Shown: in pieces, positions 32,614 through 43,155 of the stretch
How positions within the stretch are numbered: position 1 is the first letter of the stretch
How the letters are laid out: every line of letters begins with the position of its first letter
Source of the DNA: Pezizomycotina sp. ARF18
Taxonomy: Eukaryota > Ascomycota
Direction of reading: 5' to 3'
Assembly (NCBI GenBank): GCA_002224055.1
Contig: AZLU01000105.1
Coordinates: 19,916 to 83,915 of the forward strand
Length of the DNA: 64,000 nt
Notes under the pieces: model-generated
The model's database searches: none
What the model was told of the DNA's origin: nothing
What the model saw: only the letters and a program-made list of their open reading frames with translations
Made by a program: the position numbers and the translations under genes

Positions 32614-34973
32614 TTATTGCATAGGGTGAACCTCGTATCCGAGGAGGACTTCGGTAGTAACACCTTCCCAACCTCTATTTCCTGATGTAGATATCATGTA
32701 CCGGCTGGTAGGATCAATGACTATAGTTTGCAAGGAAAAGAGGGAATCAGCAAATTAGACCTAGGTATTCCTATAAAAGTGGGTAAACAATGAGAGGAAA
32801 TTCTAAGGATGTTCAAAATACTTACGGACGTGAGAGACAACTCCACCGTGATGGCCGGCGATAATCAGAAACGGGATCTTTGAGCCTTTAGCAGTCGATT
32901 CTTTGAGATCGTACAACCTCAGGTTATCGAAAGAAGCACTGAAAATAAAATTTCAGAGTTATCAGTATCGTTAGAATCAGTGTTCGGGAGAAAGCGCAAC
33001 TATGTTCCGAGCATACCAGACGATATTCCTGCCATTGGGCATCGCTGCTACGGCGCTCACGGCTCACTGCCTGGAGGGAACTTGAGCGTACGACTCGGTT
33101 CGCTGAAGCCCTTGTGAACGCTAAACTCTTCGACGGTCCCATTACGCGACCAGCGTAGAGGTAATTGCCGTCGATCGACCAGCAGGCACTCCGACACCAC
33201 GGAGGCGTACCTTTCCCAGGGGTTATCTTAGCGATAGCTTTGTCTTGCCTTCTATCGAATATTCGTATATTACCGTCTGCAGTTGCGGCCATGAAAACGG
33301 AGGATGAGGTGTCGACTGTAGATGGCCCAGTACTGGCCCCGGAAGAATCGTCGATCGCCGTGGGTTCGTTGGCCTCTGTTCCTCCATCTTGGTGTCGCTT
33401 TCGGTGGTATTATTCGAGGAATTTATTAGGTTCTCGTTTGGAGCGGAATTCGAGTTGACATTTGCCGAGCTGCTGCTCTCGGGTGCCTCGGACATCATAA
33501 CATCGTCATCGGGCATACCACCGTTGGCGTTGATATTTGCCTGGTTGTTCCTGCCGTTCGCCAGCGCGTGGCCGAATTCGTCGTCTTCATCGAGCTTAAT
33601 TTCATCGTCATCGTCACCGAACAGAGATCCGAAGCTTCTCGACGAGTCCGGAGAACCCGGAGCATCCGCTAAACCGTCACCCATGTTCTCCGATTTTATA
33701 GGAGTTTGGGCATTTCCGTTCGATGCGGCACCGTTGGCAAGGTTCGATCTGCTCGACCCGCTAACGCCATTCGGTAGCTTTTCGCGGTCCACCGGCACCG
33801 GCAGCGACGACTCAGGCCTGAAACCAATCTGACATACTTGCCCACCAACATCTGCATACGATCTGATGATATCGCCAGTATTCAGGTCCCAATCCTGATA
33901 TGAAAAGAGGTTAGACATATCGACAAGAGCAAGAAGATGAGTGTGTGGAATATTTACATAGATCTGCTTATCCCAGCTTCCTGACAGAACAGCCCTTTCG
34001 TCGGGAGCAATTTCTAGCACAGATACCGGGGACCTGTGCTTCCGTAATACTTGTATTATTTTGCCTTCGTCGTGCCGAACGGATTGTAGGTTGATGTTTC
34101 CACTCTATCGTAGCATTATTAGTAAGTATTCTCAAAAAGTAACACCGGAAGACTACAGCCAGAGCAGAACTTAAAGCTCACCTCCAGACCGGAAAGAAGC
34201 CACAAAGCTTGACTATGTGTAGCTAGCGAATATACAGGCGAAAACTTGATCTCGTCTCCAGGATCGGAATATTGAGGATGTTCTTGTCTGTTTTGCTTAA
34301 TTGATTAGCTCTACACCGATAATCTCGGGTTTAATCGCTAGTTGGCGCAGCCTTACCAGGGACTTCTTCATTCTCCAGTACGATAATAACACACCAGCCT
34401 AAAATGTCCTCGTATTAGCGCCTCCACTACCTTGAAATACCCTAGCAATACCGAGGAGGGCCTTCAAATCTCTCACCCTAACGACTGTTTCTCCGAACGG
34501 GTGCCGCTGCGCGACGGTCAAGGGGACTTTGCCATTGATGCTGGCATACCAGTCGAATTTGCGTATGTACCCGTCCTGACCGCCCGTGAACACCCACCGC
34601 ATGCATGGCGTCGCCGTGATCGCGTTTATGCTCGTGGACATCGGCGCGGCTACGTATGGTATAACGTCGTAGGTCGTGGACGTGTCCGCGCCGGGTTGCA
34701 GCTTCGGCCGCGGCCGTAGCGATTGCGGGACGGCGGGCGACTGCGCGTCTTTGCTCCCTTCGGCGTCTTCACCTTCGGCATCTTCGCCCTCAGCATCACC
34801 ATCCCGTCGCCGTCGCCATCTCCGTCTCCGTCTCCATCTGCGTCATCGTCGTCATTGTCATTATCATTGTCGTCACCGTTGTCGTTGTCGTTGTCATTCT
34901 CATTGTCATTGTCGTTGTCGCTCTCCTTTTCCTCGTCGTTGCTGTCATTGTCGCCTTCGCCTTCTTCTTCCAT
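32614..34973 (-). CDS. SPT8: SPT8, WD40 subunit of the SAGA complex
   Basis: SAGA subunit that helps deliver TBP to promoters. The chosen start at 34973 (MEEEGEGDNDSNDEEKESDN) opens the acidic N-terminus typical of Spt8; an upstream ATG at 35060 could also begin the protein. A run of Asp-Asn and Asp-Gly pairs (34780-34960) precedes PAVPQSLRPRPKLQPGA, TTYDVIPYVAAPMSTSINAI and the WD repeats: MRWVFTGGQDGYIRKFDW, then LELAPDERAVLSGSWDKQ, DWDLNTGDIIRSYADVGGQV and CQIGFRPESSLPVP. A long Ser/Asn/Asp-rich insert (33400-33800) is followed by the last repeats (MAATADGNIRIFDRRQDKAI, AKITPGKGTPPWC, GNYLYAGR). It ends with LLGYEVHPMQ at 32614. Introns lie near 33895-33957 and 32720-32940. Several frameshifts are present, for example near 33080 and 34690. 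Confidence 0.92.
34780..34965 (-). repeat. SPT8: Asp-Asn / Asp-Gly codon repeat in SPT8
   Basis: On the coding strand, GAYAAY and GAYGGN hexamers repeat and encode alternating D-N and D-G pairs. Antisense, the same repeat yields a long serine-rich frame (34723-35193) that is not a gene. Confidence 0.8.
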
Positions 34974-35735
34974 TATTGTATCGTCGACATCGTTTCTGGT
35001 GACGAGGGGCCGGATCCTGCGGTATTGTGGAAATTTCGTTAGATACAGTAGTTTGAGCATTGTGCATTCAGAAAACAGGAAATTAATGGCTAGCTATCTT
35101 CATATTGCTCAGTCGCGAATTGCAACTGATCAGGGAAGCTCGGTGCTCGACGACGTTTCGCGAAACTGCAAGACCGAAAAAAGAAACATCTGAAAAAGAG
35201 TGCGATACCTTTCCCATCATCTGACATGACTTCCAATGACTTCGAGCAATTTTGGCAACGCGACTGGAGTACAGAAATAAAAGCTCAGCGATAGTATATT
35301 ATGAACGGGATCCGGTTGTCGTAGAAGATGTAGATAATGCTGCTCGTTAGCTGTCGCAGTTGGCAGGTTCAAGAAATTAATGAAAATGAGAAAGAGAGCT
35401 TGGAGGGTTTCTTCGGTTCAACATTAATCACCGCGATTTATTCAAATTTAGGTTTATTTGATTTTGTTCGTATTTAGTTTGGTTCAATTTACAATATCAA
35501 AAAAAAAAAAAAAAGAAATCCAGACGAAGAGGAAGGAAACCTTCCAAGCAACTTTGGCAATTTCCTAATAACTAAGGTTCTATTTTTTTTTTTTTTTTGT
35601 TTTTTTTAAGATTTTCGAAAAGCTAAATCTTCCATATATAATAAGTAGCGGGACTTCTATCTTGTTCCTTTTAATCTTTTACTTTTCATTCACGTCATTC
35701 TGGAAAACTCTGCTTTTATCCAGCGCCGTTCTCTA
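34974..35735. other. Divergent intergenic region SPT8 / unknown gene
   Basis: Contains a possible short first exon or 5' UTR of SPT8 (to about 35060), an A run near 35501-35514 and T runs at 35583-35608. No other gene is seen. Confidence 0.45.
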
Positions 35736-36492
35736 GATGCAGCTTTACGCGGCTGCAGGTATTACCACCAGCAACTCCAACATGTCCCGCCGTAGCTGCA
35801 GCGTACCACCATCGTGGCGTCCGAGCCGAGACGACAAGATGCCGTCTACCGTCTCTCAAAATGGCGAATCACTATGCCAAGAAACAGAGTGCTATTGGTC
35901 GCCGTTGGACCTTACCATCCTCAACGCGAACGGCGGCGAAGACCAGCAGCAGCCTCCCCGCTCAGACAGCGACTACTTCAGCACCGAATCATCAGGTTCG
36001 CACGCTACTACACGCTAGCTACGAGCAACAGCGCACGCCAGCCAGAAGAAGCTGAAGAAGACGATGAGAAGGAAAGTTACTTCCACGAGGGCAGGAGGAA
36101 AGTCTCGCGCCGGTTGCAACCGCACGCGAACGGCAACGATGAGCACACGAGCAAATCGGACGCGCGCCGCCCGCTGATGCTCGAGATGTCGTACGCTGCC
36201 TCCGAGAGATCGAAGCGGATAGCAGCAGCTGCTATGTCGAGGATCTCGTCGGGGAAGAAGTGGCGGAGCTGGAGAGGTACGGCATAGTGCCCATCGGTGG
36301 TAAAGTGCTGATAGACCGCAGCGTGATGAGCTACGTGCTTCGCGCCGAAGGGCTGGGTGGATCCGTATACGGGTTAATGACCGTTGGAGCGCGTATAGGG
36401 TCCTGACGGTCGAGGACAGCTCGGTCGTTGAGGCGGTCAAGAGGGAGGGCCAGTTAAACAGCCCATGGCGAAGATTTCGCTTTCAGGATTAA
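35736..36492 (+). CDS. Unrecognised protein with coherent C-terminal region, frame-disrupted
   Basis: I do not recognise the family. From the ATG at 35736 the DNA is GC-rich and codon-like up to the stop at 36490-36492, but no single frame spans it. Coding-looking pieces are MANHYAKKQSAIGRRW (from 35861), EAEEDDEKESYFHEGRRK (near 36045-36105), then a convincing acidic and hydrophobic block with REIEADSSSCYVEDLVGEEV, AELERYGIVPIGGKVLIDRS and MSYVLRAEGLGGSVYG (36200-36385). After a further shift come RVNDRWSAYRVLTVEDSSVV, EAVKREGQ and WRRFRFQD before the stop. The second half resembles a folded domain and the first half looks disordered or like an organelle-targeting region. The opposite-strand Arg-rich frame (36015-36440) is a shadow. 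Confidence 0.45.
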
Positions 36493-37255
36493 TAGGGCGT
36501 ATTGAACTCTTTCTCTTCTGGGGTATTTTTTTTTTCTTTTTCTTTTAGCTGTTTATGGGAGTTTGGGCTTGCTTCATCTTGCGTTTTTAAGGTCTGCGTG
36601 TAAATAATATCGCCATACCTCAGAGACTTGAGAAAGATATAAATATGTAAAGACTTTAATTGACAACGTTGATACAAACAAAATAAACATGCAAAACTTT
36701 CGTAAATAAAAAAACCCCCAAAAAATAAATAAGTCATATCCTGACCATCTTGAATCCATAGATATATAAATGGTAATATAGTAAAGTAATATAGTTAGTC
36801 TCGATCAGACTCTCCCATCCAAAGGATAGATAAGAATGAGAAAAAAAAATGAAAACATGAGTTGGTGAATGACTAAATTGTCTTCCGTATAGAATGGACC
36901 AACTGAGAATAAGAGTAAAGCTTGTAAATAAACAACGCATGAAAAGAAACGAGAGAAACAAAAAGCATACGCTAATAGAAAAGACGATTAAAGGGTAACA
37001 TGTAAGTATGTTTAGTAAAACCTATTGAAAAACTATTCTAATGACATGCTAAAATAAGAACATGCATTTCTTTTGATATTATTAGAAAGGACCAATGATA
37101 ACGGAAGAATATTCTTGGCTTGTTTCTGACAGGATATGAGTAATAGAAGAAATAGCAGGATAGAAATTGGAAGGATATTTAGGGAGTAAGGATGTTGCCT
37201 TTATGCTGTGATCGAATAAAAGAGTATTGTGAGTTAGTATCCTGAACATAAAAAA
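36493..37255. other. Intergenic region
   Basis: AT-rich 3' flanking sequence of two convergent genes. Nothing coding is seen; minus-strand frames here are Phe/Tyr/Leu-rich noise. Confidence 0.5.
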
Positions 37256-40200
37256 TTAGTTCCAATTCCATTTCTCCATCAGCGCCTCTGGCACTTTCCC
37301 ACCCCAGCCATCTTGATCGGAGACGTTCAGAGGGGCATCCCAGCCGCTAATGTCGACGGTTTCCTTCTTTTCCCTAGACGGGACGCTCTCCTTCGCAGTA
37401 TGTCCAGATGGACGAGCCTTGAACGACGTTTGCCCCCTGATCCGACCTAGAATTGGAGGACTCGGCGTATCCGGTGGCGGTCAAAGGCTCCTTGCTCTCG
37501 TATGCTGAAGATCCATTAGCGCCGCTCGCCCATCCCTCGATATCGATGATCGTGCCAGATTTTGCCCTCTCGCGCTCCGCGTTGGCGTCCATCTGATCCA
37601 GAATCTCTTTACTCTTATCGCTGGAGAGCAAAACCGGAACAGCTTTGGAGCGAGATCCAGGGCCTTCGCCGATGAGGAATTCTGATTGACAGACTTCTCC
37701 TTGGATCTTTGCGGAGGTCTGTATACTGCCAGTTGGGAGCCGCAGCGCCATTGATGCTCGCTTCGTCCGCTTTAGCTGCGCATGGCTTACAAATGCATTC
37801 TGCGGAACAGACGAATTCGCAGAGGTGACCACACGGCAAAATTTTGTCGCACCTCTCTTTGCACTGGACTTCCGAGTGCGGGAATCTAGAAGAAAATTTT
37901 GATCAGCGTATTTCTTTCGTTATATATATTAAGGTGGAGGGGACGCACGGATGACATTTGAGATGACATGGGTGCTTCACGAAAGAGTCTCCCCACACGG
38001 TTCGCGCATCCACCGTTTAGACCAAGCCAGTCCTCGAACCTGCAGTACAGGTTAAGAACTCAGAGTTAGTTGACCAACACTGATATCTCCAACATGACAG
38101 AAAGTGACTCCTTACCGATAAGTGTGTCGCCTTCTTAGCCGAGTGCAGGTCAGTGGAAGATGCATCCCGATCCGGAGGATCCAATTGTCGGATGACATTT
38201 GAGATAATGGGTGCTTCGAATTGTAGAGTCTCCCCACACGGTTCGCGGCATCCACACGTTTAGACCAAGCCAGTCCTCGAGCCTGCAAGTACAGGTTAAG
38301 AACTCAGTAGTTGACCAACACTGATATCTCAACATGACACGAAGAGTGACTCCTTACCGATAATGTGTGTCGCCTTCTTATGCCGAGTGCAGGTCAGTGG
38401 AAGATGCATCCCGATCCAGGATTCCTAATTGTCATAGAGAAGTCAGCAAAGTGTACCACACCACACGACGAAAGAATAATGGGCGTAGAAACAAACCTAT
38501 TCAGTATTGTAGCGACTTCCCACCATAACTTATCGGCGGTGCTGAGCATTGGATTTCCAAACATGTAAAAGCCTCTTTGCGCTCGGGATAGCGAGACGCA
38601 GACACGATTCTCACTCCCCCCGAATTTTCTATACAAGCGCACAAGCGAGAGAAATATTGTTTGGTAACTATCTACAGTAGCTACGCGGATAGTTTCGTTT
38701 CTGAGGTGGGGATCTTGCGCAGTTTAGTATTGATAAAAGACCGGAGTAAAAGTCAGATGGTAATTTCCTGTGTGCTGCTCCGTTCAGAATCAAGTAGTCG
38801 CACACAATTGACAACCATCTCGGCTCGTGCCAATTCGTTTTTCGACAGCCATCATTGGTCTCCTGGATGGTATGAAGTATATAACCATATCTGCGAAGAG
38901 TCAGCAAATCTAACATTTCAAACAAGCTGGCAAGATTTTGCTTAAGTTGGTACAACATTATGCTTCCCATCCCGGCAATGTTCGGGCCGATTCAATCGAA
39001 ATCGTCTCGAGATCGTTATCGAGGTTTTTATCTAACAGTTTAATTGCACGATTAGTATTACCTGCACTTCCAAATTTCTTTCCAAAGTGTATGTAGGGTC
39101 TTTTACTTACAAATGGATTAATGATCGCGAATCTCCGGGCGCATACCTGTGAAGGCAAAAATTATTAGCGTTGATAATTTTTCAAGGAATGTTCTACTCT
39201 GCGCAGTAATTTTGTACTTACGTCTTTGTTTCGAAAGGATAGTGAAAGGCATGCCATTTCAACGAGCCTTTCGAACATCGAGATTCCAAGATTGTAAGGG
39301 TGGTTCTGGAGCTCGTAAACAGAACAGTGACCTTTCAATTGCTTGTGGTCTCTTCAAGGTTCACGTCTTGTTAGCATGCAAGTACTCTATAAACTTCAAA
39401 AATAAAAAGGGAAATGGAGTATCGAAACTCACCCCAGTATCAAATGTTGTATCGATGATAACACCCAACGATCAGTGGTCCCTCCAGAGTTTCCGCCGCT
39501 TCTTCGATCAGAAGCACTCTAGGGCTTACAGCGGCTACTAAACTCCGGTACTTACTAAGACCAGTAGTGGTGAGGCCGACCAACTTTGACCTCTGGAGGA
39601 TGTAGGCATCTTTCTCCATGCGCGCGATCTGAAGTCCTTGGCTCTGTTCTGATATTGGACGTTCAACGCTGTGAAGGTGAAATTTCTTGAAAATGCCCCT
39701 TTCGAGCGCCATATACATCTTCGGGCGCACATGATCTGGGATATCCCAAACGTTCTTCATGGCCAGCATTCGGCAACGTCGTCGTCGGTAACACCCATCG
39801 GTTCTTCGACGGTGAAGCTTCTTTTCATACTACCACCCGCCTTTCAACGCGTCGTCGAAATCCCCATTCGTGTTTTCGCCTCCTCCAACGAATTCAGCTT
39901 CACGCTCCAACAGTTCTTCGGCGCCAATATCTTCGTCTTCATACTCATGATAGATATCTTCCTGGACCCTAACAGGGACGACATAATTCTCCGAGCCAGG
40001 CGGCGATTGCGTGTTGGGCTTGTCATCATCTTGGATCTTGACCCACTCGTTCGAGCATTCTCAAAGGACTCGTATTGGTCCTTAGAGATGACTTTATTGT
40101 CGTAGAGAACCTTGGGAGACAAAAAATCATCGTTGATGCTTTCGAGTAGGGAGCACATCTTCTGCTGCATGGCGTCCATATCTCTCTTCGCGCGTGAAAA

Positions 40201-41934
40201 TCCGGACGAAGCGATTTGAATATTCGATTCTTGGCGCTTATTGTAGATAGTCCTCTTGAGAATTTGGTCCTTGTCCTGAGTCCTGGAACCAAGACGAACG
40301 ATGTTCGTTTCAAATTCAAGTACGTGGCGTAAAAGCTGATCTGAAATAAGAAATAAATCTGCGCGTTAGCTATTGAACGGTGAAGTAGAGATGAAATAAA
40401 TCAAAAATCGTATAGTTTACCAAGGGCATGATTGGTTTGACAAGCCACAATGATTGGGGGATCATCAAATGCCATGTTGCGAAGCATAGTATTAAGTGCA
40501 AGCACACTGGTAAATGTTTTAAACCCGTCCCCGGAGGGCCTTGCACGATAGCTAGTTTTTTAGTGACGATACGCTTCAAAGCGTCGATTTGAGTTTCGTC
40601 CATGCTAGTCGTAACATTGCCCTTCGGCCACTCATATAGGACGTCAATATTGCTGAGCAGCTCCTTGTCAGGGTGATCAGGGAACGCAGGATTCAGGTCG
40701 AGGACCGGCCTGTCATCCAGATACTGAGGTGATTCAATGTTACGATTGAGCTTTGCGAGATGGCTGCTCAATGGGAAGTTTTCTTCCTTCATACGCTGCA
40801 ACGCCTTGAGGGTGTGCTTGTACGCTTCAAAGTAACTAGAACGTGCCTCGACCATGACCCAGGTCTTCGTAGGATCGATCTCAATCTCGTTCACATTGAA
40901 CAAGATATCAACCTCTGGAGGATTATTCTCCAGCCCGGTGAGTGGTCGAGCGGCAACCGTTGCTATCTTGATTGTTTTCTGGAAGTTATCACAGGATAGG
41001 GCGACCAGCGTTCCCCGGATTCAAACGTTTTGATTGGGTCCCTAGGTGAAGGAAAGTCAGCGGCTGTAAGTGCGAGCAAATACGATATCTTGAGTATAGG
41101 TCGCAGAATACCGACATTTAATCCTCTTCCTAGCTCTGTTCAGCGAGAAGGACATTTTGACGCAGACTCCCACACGTGCGTAGGTGACACCCAGCACCTT
41201 GACCTATTTCCCAGAAGAATCATGTTAGTTAACTTAAACCTGGTAAAAAAAGGACAAAAGCCGGGGGGATTGTGACGCAAGGTCAAGGTTTATACTCACA
41301 TTCTCATAAACACACATATCCTGAGTGTCGTCCAAGTTAGGGTCGGCCCTCATCATACCGACAGCATCTCTGAGCGGTGCAAAGGCGTCCTCACGCAAGA
41401 GTTCGAAAATGTGACTCCAAATATTCCTCGACCTTCTCCCAGGGTCCGTCGACGATGTTGATAGGCAATTCGACTTCACTCACCGAAAAGCTCCGCCGAA
41501 CTGGGCACCTCGGGCTTCCCTCCAGCCCTCAAGATGGGTCGTCGACTCCCTTTCGTACTTTTCGACGAGGACGTTCCTGGGTATGGCACTTCACCCTTGT
41601 GTGGGCGGCGCGAGTCCCTGAGCCTCCCTTGCCAATCCTCTCAGAAAGGTGAGTGTTCATCTCTTGAACCTGGTCTTCCTGCTGCCAGGTCGTCCCCCTT
41701 GGTTCCGAGGAATCGGAGGCGCTGCTTCTCCGACCTGTCCTTCTTAACTGGCAGGGGCGCAATTTCAATTGGCGGCAGATTGTGACGAGGTTTCTGGGGG
41801 ACGAAAAGCCTTTTTCCTCGTGCTGACCTTCTGCCACCCATTGCCTTCGCCGTCGTTGCCGTGTTGCTGGCGATTAGAGTGTGAATCTCCGGCAGTCTAC
41901 CCCCGCGCCCTCTCCTAGATTGGCGCCCAGGCAT
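37256..41934 (-). CDS. NF-X1-type zinc-finger superfamily 1 RNA helicase (Hrr1/ZNFX1-like)
   Basis: Upf1-like helicase with a C-terminal NF-X1 zinc-finger region, related to fission-yeast Hrr1 and animal ZNFX1, both tied to small-RNA silencing. Start at 41934 (MPGRQSRRGRGGRLPEI) gives a basic N-terminus. INIVDGPWEKVEEYLESHF and LREDAFAPLRDAVGMMRADP follow, the hallmark before the helicase core. Motif I is AIVQGPPGTGFKTFTSVL (Walker A at 40523-40543). Motif II is LLIEEAAETL (about 39490-39513), within GLTTTGLSKYRSLVAAVSPR. The motif VI region is NRVCVSLSRAQRGFYMFGN (about 38560-38620). The Cys/His tail is RCDKILPCGHLCEFVCSAEC followed by CKPC (about 37760-37860), then an acidic end WGGKVPEALMEKWNWN. 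Several introns and many frameshifts are present. A 241-bp tandem duplication (37948-38432) interrupts the zinc-finger exons. Confidence 0.88.
37948..38432. repeat. Tandem duplication of about 241 bp inside the helicase gene
   Basis: Copy 1 (37948-38188) and copy 2 (38189-38432) are near identical and include GAGTCTCCCCACACGGTTCG, TTTAGACCAAGCCAGTCCTC and GCAGGTCAGTGGAAGATGCA. They differ almost only by one- to four-base gaps (CGCATCCACCG against CGGCATCCACACG; CTCAGAGTTAGTTGACC against CTCAGTAGTTGACC). The unit covers a zinc-finger exon plus intron. This looks like the same locus placed twice, though a real recent exon duplication cannot be excluded. Confidence 0.85.
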
Positions 41935-43155
41935 GATTGTTTGACCAAAAAGAAAAAGTTATGTAGTAGAATTAAGGAAAGGAAAGGAAAGAGGGTAACA
42001 AAGAGGTGGGATATAAAATAATAAAAGAGAGTCTCGATACTGAAGCTTTGAAAAGGATTCAAGTCTTCACGTATCGTGAAATGAGAGCAATTAGAGAAGA
42101 AGAAAACTCGAGTTCTCTTAATAAAGATGGCGACCTTTGTGCACTCTCAGGCTATTGTAAATGAGGGACTCCCCAAAGCTGTTAGTGGTTGTTGGCATGT
42201 ATTTGTATGTTGTTGCTGTTGCATTGTTTGTTTTTTTGCAAAGAAGAAAGAAGAAAGAAGGAGAAAGGGCCATAAGCAAAAAGGCAAGTAGGAGGAAGAA
42301 GAGGACGAATTCTGATTCTGAAGCACAGTACCTTTGAAAGCATTGCACTAATACTTAAGTAACTGTTGTTATTGTTGGCTTTGTACAAGCTTCTTGTACA
42401 TACACCCCTCTTTGATAATGATAAAGAGAAACCCTCTTGACGAGTTCAAAGAATCCCGCAGCTAAGAAATTAATTGATAGCGAGAGCGTGTAATAAGTGT
42501 CGTGTTATTATTGGTTTACTATACCTATATAAAGGTTACGTATGAATTGTCCAAGCTCGTGTTGTTTGAATTTCTTTGAATTTCACGTGATGACGTAGCT
42601 GGTGATAGTTGAAGAAGGAGTTTTGCAATTTTTTTTTTTTTTTTTTGAAGACAGAAATAGAGAGAAAAAAAATATCAATTAATTAGGGCACGTGACTCTT
42701 TTTGTTTTCTCTATGCTTGTTGAAAGGGCTTCATAATTTGAGAGGACTATATATATAGCTATATCGCTACCGCCCAGTATTACTTATTGAAGGGATATAT
42801 ATATATCAGGGGATCGTGAGCTGTCATCAGCTCTTTAAGCTGAGGCCACGTTTAATCCGCTTACTATGTTTTCTATATATCACATATACCATTATTACGC
42901 GAGCGACTTGCTAAATATCTGGTAAACATTGCATTTCATTCCTTTTTTGCGTAGTCCCCGTGGGAAGATATCTATATATACGGAAATGTAGAATGTATAA
43001 TATATAATACATTAGTGAGAACAGCAGGAACCAAATTCAGTGAATCTATATGTAACTCGCTACGATATCGACATTCTAGAGTAAAGAAGAGCAGATACTT
43101 AAGTAGATAACAGCAAAGAAGAAAGAAAACAAAATAAAGAAACAGCTTCTTCCCA
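41935..43155. other. Intergenic region upstream of the helicase gene
   Basis: No supported gene. It holds an AAGAAG/GAAAGAAGG purine tract (42238-42300), a T run (42630-42645), repeated TATATATA motifs (42748-42810, 42970-42990) and a palindromic CACGTGA near 42588 and 42690. It carries the helicase promoter and the 3' flank of the acyl-CoA synthetase gene. Confidence 0.45.

Noticed and set aside
33389-33832. 147-codon plus-strand frame opposite SPT8
   Set aside because: It overlaps the disordered insert of SPT8 in antisense and has no homology.
34723-35193. Long serine-rich plus-strand frame
   Set aside because: It is the antisense of the Asp-Asn/Asp-Gly repeat in SPT8, whose conserved flanks lie on the minus strand.
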